Below are positions 22,312 through 32,595 of a DNA stretch of 64,000 bases, one piece after another; position 1 is the first letter of the stretch, and each line of letters starts with the position of its first letter. The notes beneath the pieces are model-generated. The model was not told the origin of the DNA, searched no databases, and was given only the letters and a program-made list of their open reading frames with translations. Made by a program: the position numbers and the translations under genes. Source of the DNA: Cymodocea nodosa (Eukaryota; Streptophyta; Magnoliopsida; Alismatales; Cymodoceaceae). The DNA lies in assembly GCA_036874045.1 (NCBI GenBank), contig CM072335.1, positions 8,762,001 through 8,826,000 of the forward strand, given 5' to 3'.

Positions 22312-22585
22312 CACTCCTCAATGCATGTACAATGCAAAACTACTACAAATAAGAACAGCAAGTAAAATAGCTCAATTTAGATTTTACTGGGTTCTTATAG
22401 TTGTTAGCAGTCGTACCACCCTGAAATACCAAGTAGTTACAAGATAAATTACAAGAAGAATAATTATAAACAATAACATCGTAACAACTATAAACAAACA
22501 TGCATGAGAGAATAACTGATGAAAAAAAAAGAAAAAGTAAATACACATTACAAAATATAGATACTTACAAAGAAGAAAAGAATGA
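22312..22585 (-). other. Junction between pol and gag in element E
   Basis: This is 274 bp with no LTR, PPT or PBS that I can recognise, although two copies joined tail to head should have an LTR here. On the minus strand a gtaagtat (22561-22568) and a pyrimidine tract ending in ggtatttcag (22421 side) could be splice sites of a 148-nt intron. This is weak evidence. Confidence 0.4.
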
Positions 22586-24837
22586 CTAATTACTATATTC
22601 TACTTCACACAAATCTACACTACTTGCTTCCCGCAAATCTGCCTTATTGAGAAACAGTTTGAGACGTTGGCCATTAACCTTCATCACTCGCCCATCTTTA
22701 TGATGTTCAATATCCACTGCTCCATAAGGGTAGACTCTCTTTACCACAAACGGGCCATTCCACCTAGATTTTAACTTTCCTGGAAAAAGGTGGAGTCTAG
22801 AGTTATATAGCAAAACTTGCTGGCCCTACTGAAACTCTTTTCTTAAAATTCTTTTAACATGAAAATTTTTTGCTCTTTCCTTAGCAATTTTAGCATCTTC
22901 ATATGCTTCATTCCTTAACTCTTCTAGCTCATTCAATTCAAATTTCCTTTTATCTCCAGCGACCTTAAAATCTAAATTTAACTTCTTAATGGCCCACATG
23001 GCCCTATGTTCCAACTCTACTGGTAAGTGGCAAGCCTTTCCATATACAGCTCTATAAGGAGACATACCCAAACTAGTCTTAAATGCAGTACAATATGCCC
23101 ACAGAACATCATCCACTTTATCAACCCAATCTTTTCTTGTAGCACTTACCAGTTTCTCTAGAATCTGCTTAATTAACCTCTTTGCATTTTCAACTTGCCC
23201 ATTAGTTTGAGGATGATAAGGTGTAGCAAGTTTATGAGTCACTCCATTCTTTCTCAACAAGTTCTCAAAACTTCTATTGCAAAAGTGTGTGCCATTATCA
23301 CTGACTATAGCTTTGGGCACTTCAAATCTTGAAAATATATTTGATTTTACAAAGGCACAAACTTCCTTGCTGTTGTTAGATCTTGTGGTGATTGCCTCTA
23401 TCCATTTGGTCACGTAATCCACTACTACTAGAATATACAAATAGCCTCTTGAGTTTGGAAATGGACCCATAAAATCGATACCCCATAAATCAAAAGCATC
23501 AATCACAATAACAGGGTTCGAAGGCATCATATCTCTTCTCCCCATTTTTCCAGTTTTTTGACATGTTGTGCAATGCTTACAATACTTAAAAGCATCTTTA
23601 TGTAGAGTTGGCCAAAAGAAACCACACTGCAATACCTTGGCAACAATCTTTGCAAGACCAAAATACCCTCCCCTAGGTTGATCATGATAGAAAGAGAGAA
23701 CACTAAGCACTTCAGAATCTGTGATGCACCTTCTCACAATTAAATCCGAACATGCTTTAAAAAGGTACGGGTCATCCCAATAATAATCTTTACATTTCAA
23801 TATAAATCTCTTCCTATCAACAGAAGACCAATGAGGTGGTATTCTCTTTGTAACCAAATAATTTGCTATATCTACATACCAAGCTTTAGCACTAATAGAT
23901 AATACCTGCTCATCTAGAAAAACATCACTGATGGGTATCTCAGAAGAATCTCCAATAGATAGCCTTGATAGATGGTCGGCAACTACATTTTCACAACCCC
24001 TTTTGTCCTTAATTACCAAATCAAATTCTTGTAACAATAAGATCCATCTCATAAGTCGGGGTTTTGCATCTTGTTTTGCCAACAAATACTTCAAGGCACT
24101 ATGATCAGTATAAACAATAGTGTGTGAGCCAACCAAATAAGGTCTAGATTTCTCCAAGGCAAACACTATTGCTAAAAATTCCTTCTCTATTACTGTATAA
24201 TTTTTCTGGGCATCATTCAATGTTCTACTTGCATAATAGATAACTCTGGGAAGCTTATCAATCTTTTGCCCAAGAACTGCACCTAAAGCATAATCAAAAG
24301 CATCACACATCAGCTCAAAAGGATGGGACCAATCAGGCTCATGAACAATAGGAGTTGAGGATAGAGCCTCTCTCAACTTAACAAATGCTTTTTCACAATC
24401 TATAGAAAAATCAAACTTGGTGTCCTTTGCAAACAATCTACTTAATGGTTTAGAAATCTTGCTGAAATCCTTAATAAATCTTCGATAAAATCCAGCATGG
24501 CCAAGAAATGCTCTTACATCTCTAATAGTCTTAGGTGGAGGCAAGTTTGCTATTAAATCCACTTTTGCTTTATCCACCTCTAATCCTTTACCAGAAACTA
24601 TGTGCCCTAAAACAATTCCTCGTTTTACCATAAAGTGGCACTTTTCCCAGTTTAGCACTAAATCTTTCTCTATACATCTCTCCAAAACCATTCTCAAATT
24701 TTCCAAGCATGATTCAAAGGAAGATCTCGATATTGAGAAATCATCCATGAATACTTCCAAGAATCTCTCAATCATGTCTGAGAAAATACCCATCATACAG
24801 CATTGAAATGTTGCAGGCGCATTGCACAATCCAAAAG
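22586..24837 (-). pseudogene. Element E pol: RT (3' half), RNase H, integrase
   Basis: A 2.25-kb minus-strand frame with one stop near 22823. It starts inside RT at [10 protein letters not shown] because the family B LTR cuts it. The catalytic FMDDFSIS, RNase H ([11 protein letters not shown]) and integrase follow. The DDE triad is D in [11 protein letters not shown] in VSDNGTHF and E in GQVENAK. In the zinc finger, the second His is replaced (PRGGYFG instead of GGHFG). The C-terminus ([20 protein letters not shown]) is complete to the stop at 22586. The preserved frame suggests a rather recent copy. Confidence 0.92.
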
Positions 24838-25149
24838 TGTTGAGTATTTTTGTTTTGATGATGTGTGCTGAATGAAAATAATCATATTTGCTCAATTACT
24901 ATTGCTTGTGAAAAGAAATTAAAATCATCAATTAATACAGAAAAAGCTTACTGATATAAATACTTGTTTGTATTGGATCTGAAGTTAATAACTAGTCGTT
25001 TCGTTGCATTAATTTCTCATTTAGCTAAACGTTAAGTTAACGTGTGTTTTTATTGAAAAGCATGATATGTTTTAATGCTGTATCTTCTGTATCATGAACA
25101 GTGCACGTTTAGACAACTCGTTAAGTTAGAGTTTTGTTTGTATAGAGGT

Positions 25150-25575
25150 CACGTGAGAACTCGTTAAGTTAGAGGCTTAAAGGTTAAAATAGGTCACGTG
25201 ATAACTCCTTAAGTTAGTGAGTAAAAGAAGAGACGAACTCGTTAAGTTAGTGTTATACACGTGGTGAAATTATAAGTTACGAATGTTGTATTGTATCACG
25301 TGAGGTGCACATGTTTAACTCGTTAAGTTAACATAACTAAACGCGTTGAGTTGCTATATTGAACACTAAGGCAACGCGTTATAAACTTAAGTTGTTATTT
25401 TTGCACGTGGTAAAATTCTTATTACAAAAATATTTGTTTATTACTGGTTCATTGAGTTATCATAACACAACGGAAATGGTTCGTTGAGTTATCATAACAC
25501 AATGGAGATGGTTCGTTGAGATAGCATAATACCACGGACTTAGTTCGTTGAGTTAGCTACAGTACTTGTCACGTG
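25150..25575 (+). promoter_or_regulatory. G-box cluster in the family B U3
   Basis: Exact CACGTG hexamers lie at 25150, 25195, 25258, 25297, 25404 and 25570, most embedded in repeats around ctcgttaagttag. In plants this hexamer is the core of bZIP/bHLH sites, including ABA-responsive elements. Six in 430 bp of AT-rich DNA is far above chance. The cluster is kept in LTR2 and LTR3 with a few decayed copies (cacatg). Confidence 0.7.
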
Positions 25576-25872
25576 AAATGGCACATGAGGAACTCGTTAA
25601 GTTAGAAACGTTAAGTTATATATATACTTGTGTTACTCATTTAGTTAACATTAAAGTAACGACTTCTTATTACACTAATGAAAAACTTTTGGACGAGAAA
25701 GTTTATTTTGCAGGAAATTTTTTAGAGATCAAAGATTGATGATTAAAGAAAATTCGAAATATAAACGTGGGTTAGAACGTGTGTGTTTCGATGAAGGAAA
25801 AAGAAAAGACGTAGAGAAGTGGAAAACTAGTAGTGGTTAAACGTGAAGGATATGCATGAAGTGAAGATACAG

Positions 25873-25880
25873 TATAAAAG
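25873..25880 (+). promoter_or_regulatory. TATA box of the family B LTR
   Basis: The sequence tataaaag lies in gatacagtataaaaggc, a canonical context. It is conserved in LTR2, LTR3 and both solo family B LTRs. The R region should begin about 30 bp downstream, just before the tandemly duplicated leader. Confidence 0.7.
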
Positions 25881-26439
25881 GCATAGAATTCTCGTTGATC
25901 AATTTATCCTTGCACATAAAAAAGAAAAATCTTTTCAAGGATCAAAACATCCCTGCACACCAAAAGAAAAATCTTTTTTAGGGATCAAAAACACCTCTTC
26001 GGGAAAATCTCTCAAGTGGAAGAAAGTTCAGTGAAGCATAAAAAGGTAAGATTTTCGTCACTAAAGATTTGAAGTATCAGAAGAAAGTAAATTCGGTGAA
26101 GCATGAAAAGACAAGATATTCGTCACTAAAGAATTGCTGAAGAAGAAAAAGAAGAAGAAGAAAGATCTCAAACAGGGAGAATAGTTTTAAATTCCACAAA
26201 TTAGTTTTCTTTATTTGTAGTTATGAAATTGTTTAGATGATACATGGTATCGAAATATAATTGCATTTACAATTTCTGAGGAGAATTGAATTGTATATTG
26301 TAATTGAAACCTTGAATAAAATTGATTTTATGAAAACAATGTCTCGACTTGTTTGTGTTTTAAAGTTTCAATTATATTTCAGAAAATATTAAAGATACAC
26401 AATTCACCCCCCTCTTGTGTAGCCATACGATCCTACAAG

Positions 26440-26451
26440 TGGTATCAGAGC
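26440..26451 (+). promoter_or_regulatory. Primer binding site of family B copy 1
   Basis: The sequence tggtatcagagc, two bases after the LTR end, is an exact complement of the initiator methionine tRNA 3' end. Copy 2 has lost its PBS by deletion. Confidence 0.9.
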
Positions 26452-26635
26452 TTTGTTAATAATCTTTGATATAAAATCGATACCAACTTATTTAATATCA
26501 TTGCTTATTCTACCTTCCTTATTTTTAAACATAAATTAACCTAAGCATACGTTTAACTTTCTTGATTTAAGGCTCAAATTGTTTTAAAGTTTTTAGACTA
26601 TTTAAAATCAAATAGGTTGAACAATCTAAGGTAAA

Positions 26636-28894
26636 ATGGCTACTGGAAATGGTAATTTTTCTTTATATGAAGGCCAAAATCTTAATCGTCCTCCTTTATT
26701 TGATGGAATACATTTTGAATATTGGAAACATAGGATGACTGTTTTTCTTCAAAGTATAGATCATAAGTTATGGTTCATGATTTCTAAATCATATACTCCG
26801 TTAACTACTCCTTATAATACTTGGACAATTATTGAAAAAGAAAATGAAACTCTGAATGCTAAGGGCTTAAATATTTTATTTTGTGCATTGAGTTATGAAC
26901 AGTTCAGTAAAGTGTCGGCATATAAATCTGCTTATAAGGTGTGGCATGCATTAGAAGTTTCACATGAAGGTACTTCTCAAGTTAAAGAGACAAAAATAAA
27001 CATGTTGATTCATAAGTATGAACTCTTTAAGATGCATGAAGACGAAAATATTTCTGAGATGTTTTCTAGATTTCTTGATATCATAAACTCCTTAAAATGT
27101 TTAGGAAAGAATTTTGAACAGAAGGATTTAGTGAGGAAAATTCTCAGATCCTTAAGTTCTAAATGGTCTCAGAAAGTAACATCAATTGAGGAATCATGAG
27201 ATTTAAATGTTTATACTATGAATGAACTTATAGGAAATTTAACAGCTTATGAAGTTCAATTCAATGAATCACTGAGTCACAACAAACTAAAAATGAAGAA
27301 AGAAATAGTCTTCGAAATTAATTTAAATTCTGATATATCTACAGATTCTGACGAGGATTTGATTTTGCTGACTAGGAAATTCAAGAAAGCATGGAAAGCT
27401 AGGAAACAGCAAAGGAACAAAAATGATAAACCCTCAACGTCAAAATCATTGAATGACAAGAATTCTTCATCCAGAAAGAATGTATGTTACAACTGTAAGA
27501 AACTTGGACATCTTTCTCCAGTTTGTCCTATGAGGAAAAATGAAAAGCAAAGTAGGACAAATCAAAAGAAGACGACTCAGAAAACTCAGAAAAAGTTTTA
27601 CAAGAAAAAGGCTTTGAAGGTCACTTGGGATGACACATCTAAAGAGTCTGAATCTAAGGAATCAGCATCAAAATCTTGACATTCAGAAGGAGAACAAGAG
27701 TTAGAAGACGTTGCTCATGTGTGCTTCATGGCAGATAAGTCTGAGGTAATATCTGATCTTGAAAGTCATTCAGATTTCAACTTTGATGAATTATTATGTG
27801 TTTAACATGCATTATTACAAAAACTTAAAGTATGTAAACTTGAAAATAAGAATATTAGAAAATCTTCATCCATTATGGAAGAAGAAAATTGTTTCCTATC
27901 TACTACTTTAGAAAAGTTTAAATGTGATAATGAAAATCATGCTAGAGATATGCAAAAATTTAGATTTAATGAATGTATCTTGCATGAACAAATACAGAAT
28001 ATAAATGCTGAAAAATTAAAGATAGAATCTGAAAATGAAATGTTGAGAAACAATATAAATGAACTTGAATTAGAGATAGAAAAATTAAAACTAAGAAAGC
28101 AAGATTTAAATTCTACCTTTGAGAAATGGAATTTAAGTCAAACTAAGTTAGACAAACTAACTAGTACCCCTACGGTGTCTTATAAATTTGGCTTAGGATT
28201 TGATTATCCTGAATATCCAGAATCTCAAGCCAATAAAGGATTTATTAGTTGCAGTTCAAGTAAATCTAAGACTAAAATTCCTTTTATTTTGAAACAAGGT
28301 AATAAATATGTAGAAGTAGATACTTCAAGGGATGAATCATGTAGTAATAATATAAATCAATGTGATTTGTCAAATTGTACTTCTAACATAACTATAAATG
28401 TTTCTAAAAATCTTGTTTCTTGTTTTGGAAATTTAGTTTCTAATGTTTCTTAAATTTCAGACAATTATAGTAAACTGAAAATTCAGAAACCTGAGCATGT
28501 AATTCAATACACTGGTATTAGACCAATTACTCATTCTACATGTGATAAAACAAAAAATTCTTGTGTAGAAAAAGATTTTGTATGTACGGAAAGTGTTAAT
28601 ACAAGTACAAAATCTTGGTATGAACTTACAGAAATGTATAAGCATGACCAAAATAAATTAACATCTGATAAAAATATGTTTGGTCTTGATTATACTAAAT
28701 CTAAAAACAAAAAGAATGATTGCAAAAGCAATAATGCTATATGTGAGTATGAAGCTAATGATAAATCAATAGTACTTACAACTAATAAGAATATAAATGA
28801 TAATGTTAAACTATTTTTAAATAAAGAGAAGAAATATGTGTTTAATGAACTTGGTCCTCAACAACATTGGGTACCAAGAAAAAGTTTTTCTTAA
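26636..28894 (+). pseudogene. Family B copy 1 gag with CCHC knuckle and coiled coil
   Basis: The ATG at 26636 begins MATGNGNFSLYEGQN. One frame runs to the TAA at 28892-28894 with decay stops at 27197-27199, 27677-27679, 27803-27805 and 28451-28453. Parts in order: UBN2-like capsid domain (codons 1-200; PPLFDG, EGTSQVKETKI), knuckle CYNCKKLGHLSPVCPM (about 27484-27531), basic linker, acidic Ser-rich stretch, and a long coiled coil (27875-28130; LRNNINELELEIEKLKL). The TAA is followed by an in-frame ttgcag before protease, as in element A. It packages RNA and forms particles. Confidence 0.9.
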
Positions 28895-31000
28895 TTTGTG
28901 TTGCAGGAGGAAACAACATCAAAATGGATCTTGGACAGTGGAGTGTCAAGTCACATGACCGGACAAAAAAGTCTATTACAAAATTTTACAAATACCATGA
29001 AAGGAAGTGTAACATTTGGAAACAAAAGCAAAAATAAAATCATAGGTATGGGCAATGTTTAAATAACTCCTACTTGTGTTATTTCGAATGTACTATATGT
29101 AGAAAACCTAGGATTTAATTTGCTGAGTGTCATAAAACTAACTGAAAATGGATATTATGTAGTGTTTGAAGATAATGTATGCAAAATAATTGATAAAAAT
29201 ACAGATGAAATTAAGTTTATTACTAAAAGAAAAGGTTCTGTATGTATTTTATCTTTACCTTCTAGTGTAGTTGATTTAAATTTATGTTTGCTAGCTGAAA
29301 CTAGTGATGCATATCTATGGCATAGAAGGATTGGGCATATAAATATGAGACTGTTACATAAACTATCTAGAAAATATTTAGTGAGAGGTTTACCAAAGAT
29401 TAAATACTCAAAGAACTTTATGTGTGATGCATGTGAGTTAGGTAAACTTCACAAAAACTCTTTTAAATCCAAAACTGATATTTCAAGCAAGAGAGTCTTA
29501 GAACTTATACATATGGATCTATTTGGACCAACAAGAATCATGAGTCTTGGTGGTAAACAATATGTATTTGTTTTAGTAGATGACTTCTCTAGATACACTT
29601 GGGTATATTTTCTAGCATCTAAGACAAAACTTTTTGAAAAATTTAAAATGTTTTGCAATTTTGTTCAAAATGAGCAAAGTGTCTCTATTCAAAAACTTAG
29701 GAGTGATCATGGAACTGAATTTGATAATGATCAAATGGATAACTATTGTAATGAGCATGGCATTGATCACAAATTTTCTTTTCCAAGAGCACCGTGTCAA
29801 AATGGTGTTGTTGAGAGAAAGAATAGATCACTTCAAGAAATGGCCAGAACTATGTTGAATGAACATAAGTTACCTCAAAATCTTTGGGCTGAAGTAGTAA
29901 ATACAGCTTGTTATGTTATTAACAGAAGTCATTTAAGACCTCATGTTAATAAAACTCCTTTTGAAATTATGTTTAATAGGGTTCCAAAAATTTCCTATAT
30001 GAAACCATTTAGGTGCAAGTGTTTTATTCTTAATACTAAGGATAAAAGGGATAAATTTCAAGCCAAATCGGATGAAGGAATTTTTGTAGGTTACTCTACT
30101 AGAAGTAAAGCCTATAGAGTATATAACAAGACTTCTAGGACAATTAAAGAAAGCCTCCATGTAAGCTTCAATGAAATTCTCTTAGAGAATCTCAATCTAA
30201 AGCTGATAATGATGATATGATCAATTTTCCAAATGAGTTAGAGATCAATAGAGAGATTGATGATTTATCTGAGAAAATCAAAAATATGAACTTAAATGAT
30301 CAAACTAATGATGAAAGTGATGGACTTTCAGATGTTGATGAGAATATTGAGGAAAATCAGAGAAATTGGCGTTATTCTTCATCACATCCCATTACTCAAG
30401 TCATTGGTAATATTAATGAGGGAGTTAAAACTAGAGCTTTAGTAAATTTAAATAGTATGTGTATGTTTGTTTCTATGGTGGAACCAAGGAATATACAAGA
30501 AGCATTATCTGATGAAAATTGGATAGTGGCAATGCAAGAAGAACTAAATCAATTCATCAGAAATGATGTATGGGAATTAGTTTCTCCACCAAAAAATCAA
30601 TCCATAATAGCTACAAAGTGGATCTTTAGAAACAAAACTAACGAAACTGATCAAATTATAAGGAATAAAGCTAGATTAGTTGCACAAGGGTATACACAGG
30701 AAGAATGATTAGATTATGATGAAACATTCGCTTTTGTGGCTAGGTTAGAAAGTATTAGAATATTATTGGCCTATGCTTGTTATATGGATTTTAAATTATA
30801 TCAAATGGATGTAAAGAGTTCATTTCTAAATGGTTTAATTAATGAAGAAGTTTATGTAAAACAACCACCTGGATTTGAAGATATTAAAAATCTTGACTTT
30901 GTGTATAAATTGAAGAAAGCCTTATATGGTTTGAAGCAAGCACTTAGATCATGGTATGAAAGATTGTCTACTTTTTTAATAGAAAAAGGCTATATGATGT
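28895..31000 (+). pseudogene. Family B copy 1 protease-integrase-RT (partial)
   Basis: The protease site WILDSGVSSHMTG begins near 28928. A stop at about 29059 precedes the ORF at 29120-30220, which holds GAG-pre-integrase (LWHRRIGHINMRL) and the integrase core (HMDLFGPTRIMSLGG; LRSDHGTEF; VVERKNRS). A frameshift lies near 30190. RT begins in 30217-30708 and continues to [12 protein letters not shown] and about 30996. There the sequence jumps to the pol terminus: about 1 kb with the YVDD motif and RNase H is deleted between ggctat repeats. Confidence 0.9.
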
Positions 31001-32595
31001 GTAAAATGCTTAAACTCCACATAAATAAAAAGATAAATATTATTGATGATGTTGTTCACCTCATAGATATTATATACTTATTATAAATATTTAAAGTAAT
31101 ATCTAAACTGCTGCTTAAGATACTATGTATTTATTGTAAAATCATAGTAGTATCTTATTGATTTAAGTAGTTTATCAATTTTAATAGTTTTTACGATTTT
31201 AAGTGGAAGTGTAAATGAAAAACATTAAATACTTCTGACATTCTGAAATTTTGATTAAATGTTTTCTTTGAATCAAGGAAAATGCATATGTTCATGCATA
31301 AATTTGACTTAATTGATTAAACTTGTAGAATAAGTATATATAACTCATCTTAAACTGTTAATCAAAAGTATAAGCTTATTGAAACTGATTCATATTCTTA
31401 ATACAATCATAGAAGTAAAAATTGTATGAGATTTGTGTTTTATTGCATCTGTATTAATGGAATACATATATACTGTGCTTAAAATGAAAAGTGCTTACAA
31501 AATGAAAATTTTTGAGAGTTTATTGATCAGTTTGATCACGAGCTTTTTGTACTTGAGTAGATAGGTATGTAAGGATTGTTGTCCTGAAAAAGGATTCTTT
31601 AAATCTGGCAACCTAAGGTCCTGATCAGATCTGGGATTGTTGACTGAAAGCTCATTACACGGGTACATTAGAAAGCTCTTGTATGATTCAAGCTTTTCAA
31701 ACTAACTTTTAAAGAAAATTATCAATATTTACTGTTTTGAAAAGAAAAAGTTGTTTCATTAATTACAGATATCTTTGAATCACATATAGTTTATACCAAT
31801 ATGACTACTGATTTATTGAATCAACATTAGTACTTTTGAAAACGTTTATTTGAGATACATTCTTTTATTCTCCTTGAATTAATCGAATTGAGTTCAAAGT
31901 TGTGTTTTGATTCATATACAGTAGGAATTGATTCTGGAAATCATTTTTGATGATGTCAAGATAACGGAAGTCTCTGGAAAGAAAATGTAAAAGTATAATT
32001 ATACTTAACATCTATTGTCACTACAAGTATATTTTGTATTTTGATTGAATATATTTGAAGTATATTTGTAGGGGGAGGATTAACAATGTCGAAAACAGAT
32101 TAATATAATTTAGAATACAAATCTTAGTTAATCTGAATTAATGTCCTCTTAAAATCTTGATGAAATAATTTAAAAAGACAAATAAACTATTTTAGATTCA
32201 AAGGACAAAATGTTTAAATAGTTTACAATGTTCTCAAGATAATGTTAAGTTTAGCATGTGTGTTGTTTTCGGAACGTTTTAGTTGGAAGCTTCCGAAAAT
32301 TGTTTTAAGTGTACTAACTAGACATTATGTTAGATAAGGTAACGTGTAAAACTACCTCTGGACAACGTTTTACTCGTTAGGTTGGTTAACTCAACGAGTT
32401 ATACTTGAATATTTCGGGTACCTTGATTGAATAAACTTTATTCAATATTTATTTAATTTCTAAACCCGACTTCTCTTCACATTGAGTTATACGCCTAAAA
32501 AACCCTATTTAAACACTTATTACACGGGGACTTAGGTTATTTGTAAACTTTGTCAAGAAAATCTTTCCCGCTTGTTGCTGTTACAACCTGCGACG
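31001..32595 (+). other. Family B copy 1 region between pol and ORF3, with internal PPT and U3-like module
   Basis: About 1.6 kb without coding sequence. A polypurine tract (tttgtagggggagga, 32065-32079) is followed by motifs otherwise typical of U3. They are an inverted repeat ttttcggaa/ttccgaaaa (32266-32274, 32291-32299) and the palindromic taactcaacgagtta (32387-32401). A TATA-like ctatttaaac lies near 32507-32517, about 80 bp before the ORF3 ATG. This reads as an internal promoter or the remains of a captured LTR. Copy 2 has the same module at 43034-43561. Confidence 0.6.

Larger units (their letters stand above)
7418..24837 (-). mobile_element. Ty3/gypsy element E, rearranged, carrying nested insertions
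   Basis: On the minus strand the order is: truncated RT-RNase H-integrase (24837-22586), a 274-bp junction, gag (22311-19261), 3' non-coding sequence with purine tracts, a PPT and a 3' LTR (9510 to about 7418). Copia A (10540-18457) and a solo LTR of copia B (19607-21355) sit inside. The 5' end is lost at 24838, where the family B array begins. Gag downstream of pol is abnormal for gypsy elements and implies fusion of two copies or an internal rearrangement. The pol frame is unusually well kept (one stop in about 2.2 kb). Confidence 0.8.
24838..26437 (+). repeat. LTR1 of the family B array (1600 bp)
   Basis: It starts tgttgagtattt and ends cgatcctaca, followed by the PBS. U3 carries repeated ctcgttaagttag and ggttcgttgagtta units and six CACGTG G-boxes (25150-25575). 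A TATA box (tataaaag) lies at 25873-25880. The transcribed part has two tandem duplications: 43 bp (25908-25950 with 25951-25993) and about 60 bp (about 26028-26140). AATAAA at about 26313 could be the poly(A) signal. Confidence 0.93.

Noticed and set aside
32572-32595. Longer ORF3 starting upstream of 32596
   Set aside because: The upstream codon is TTG. In a eukaryote the first ATG (32596) is the sensible start, and it is conserved in copy 2.
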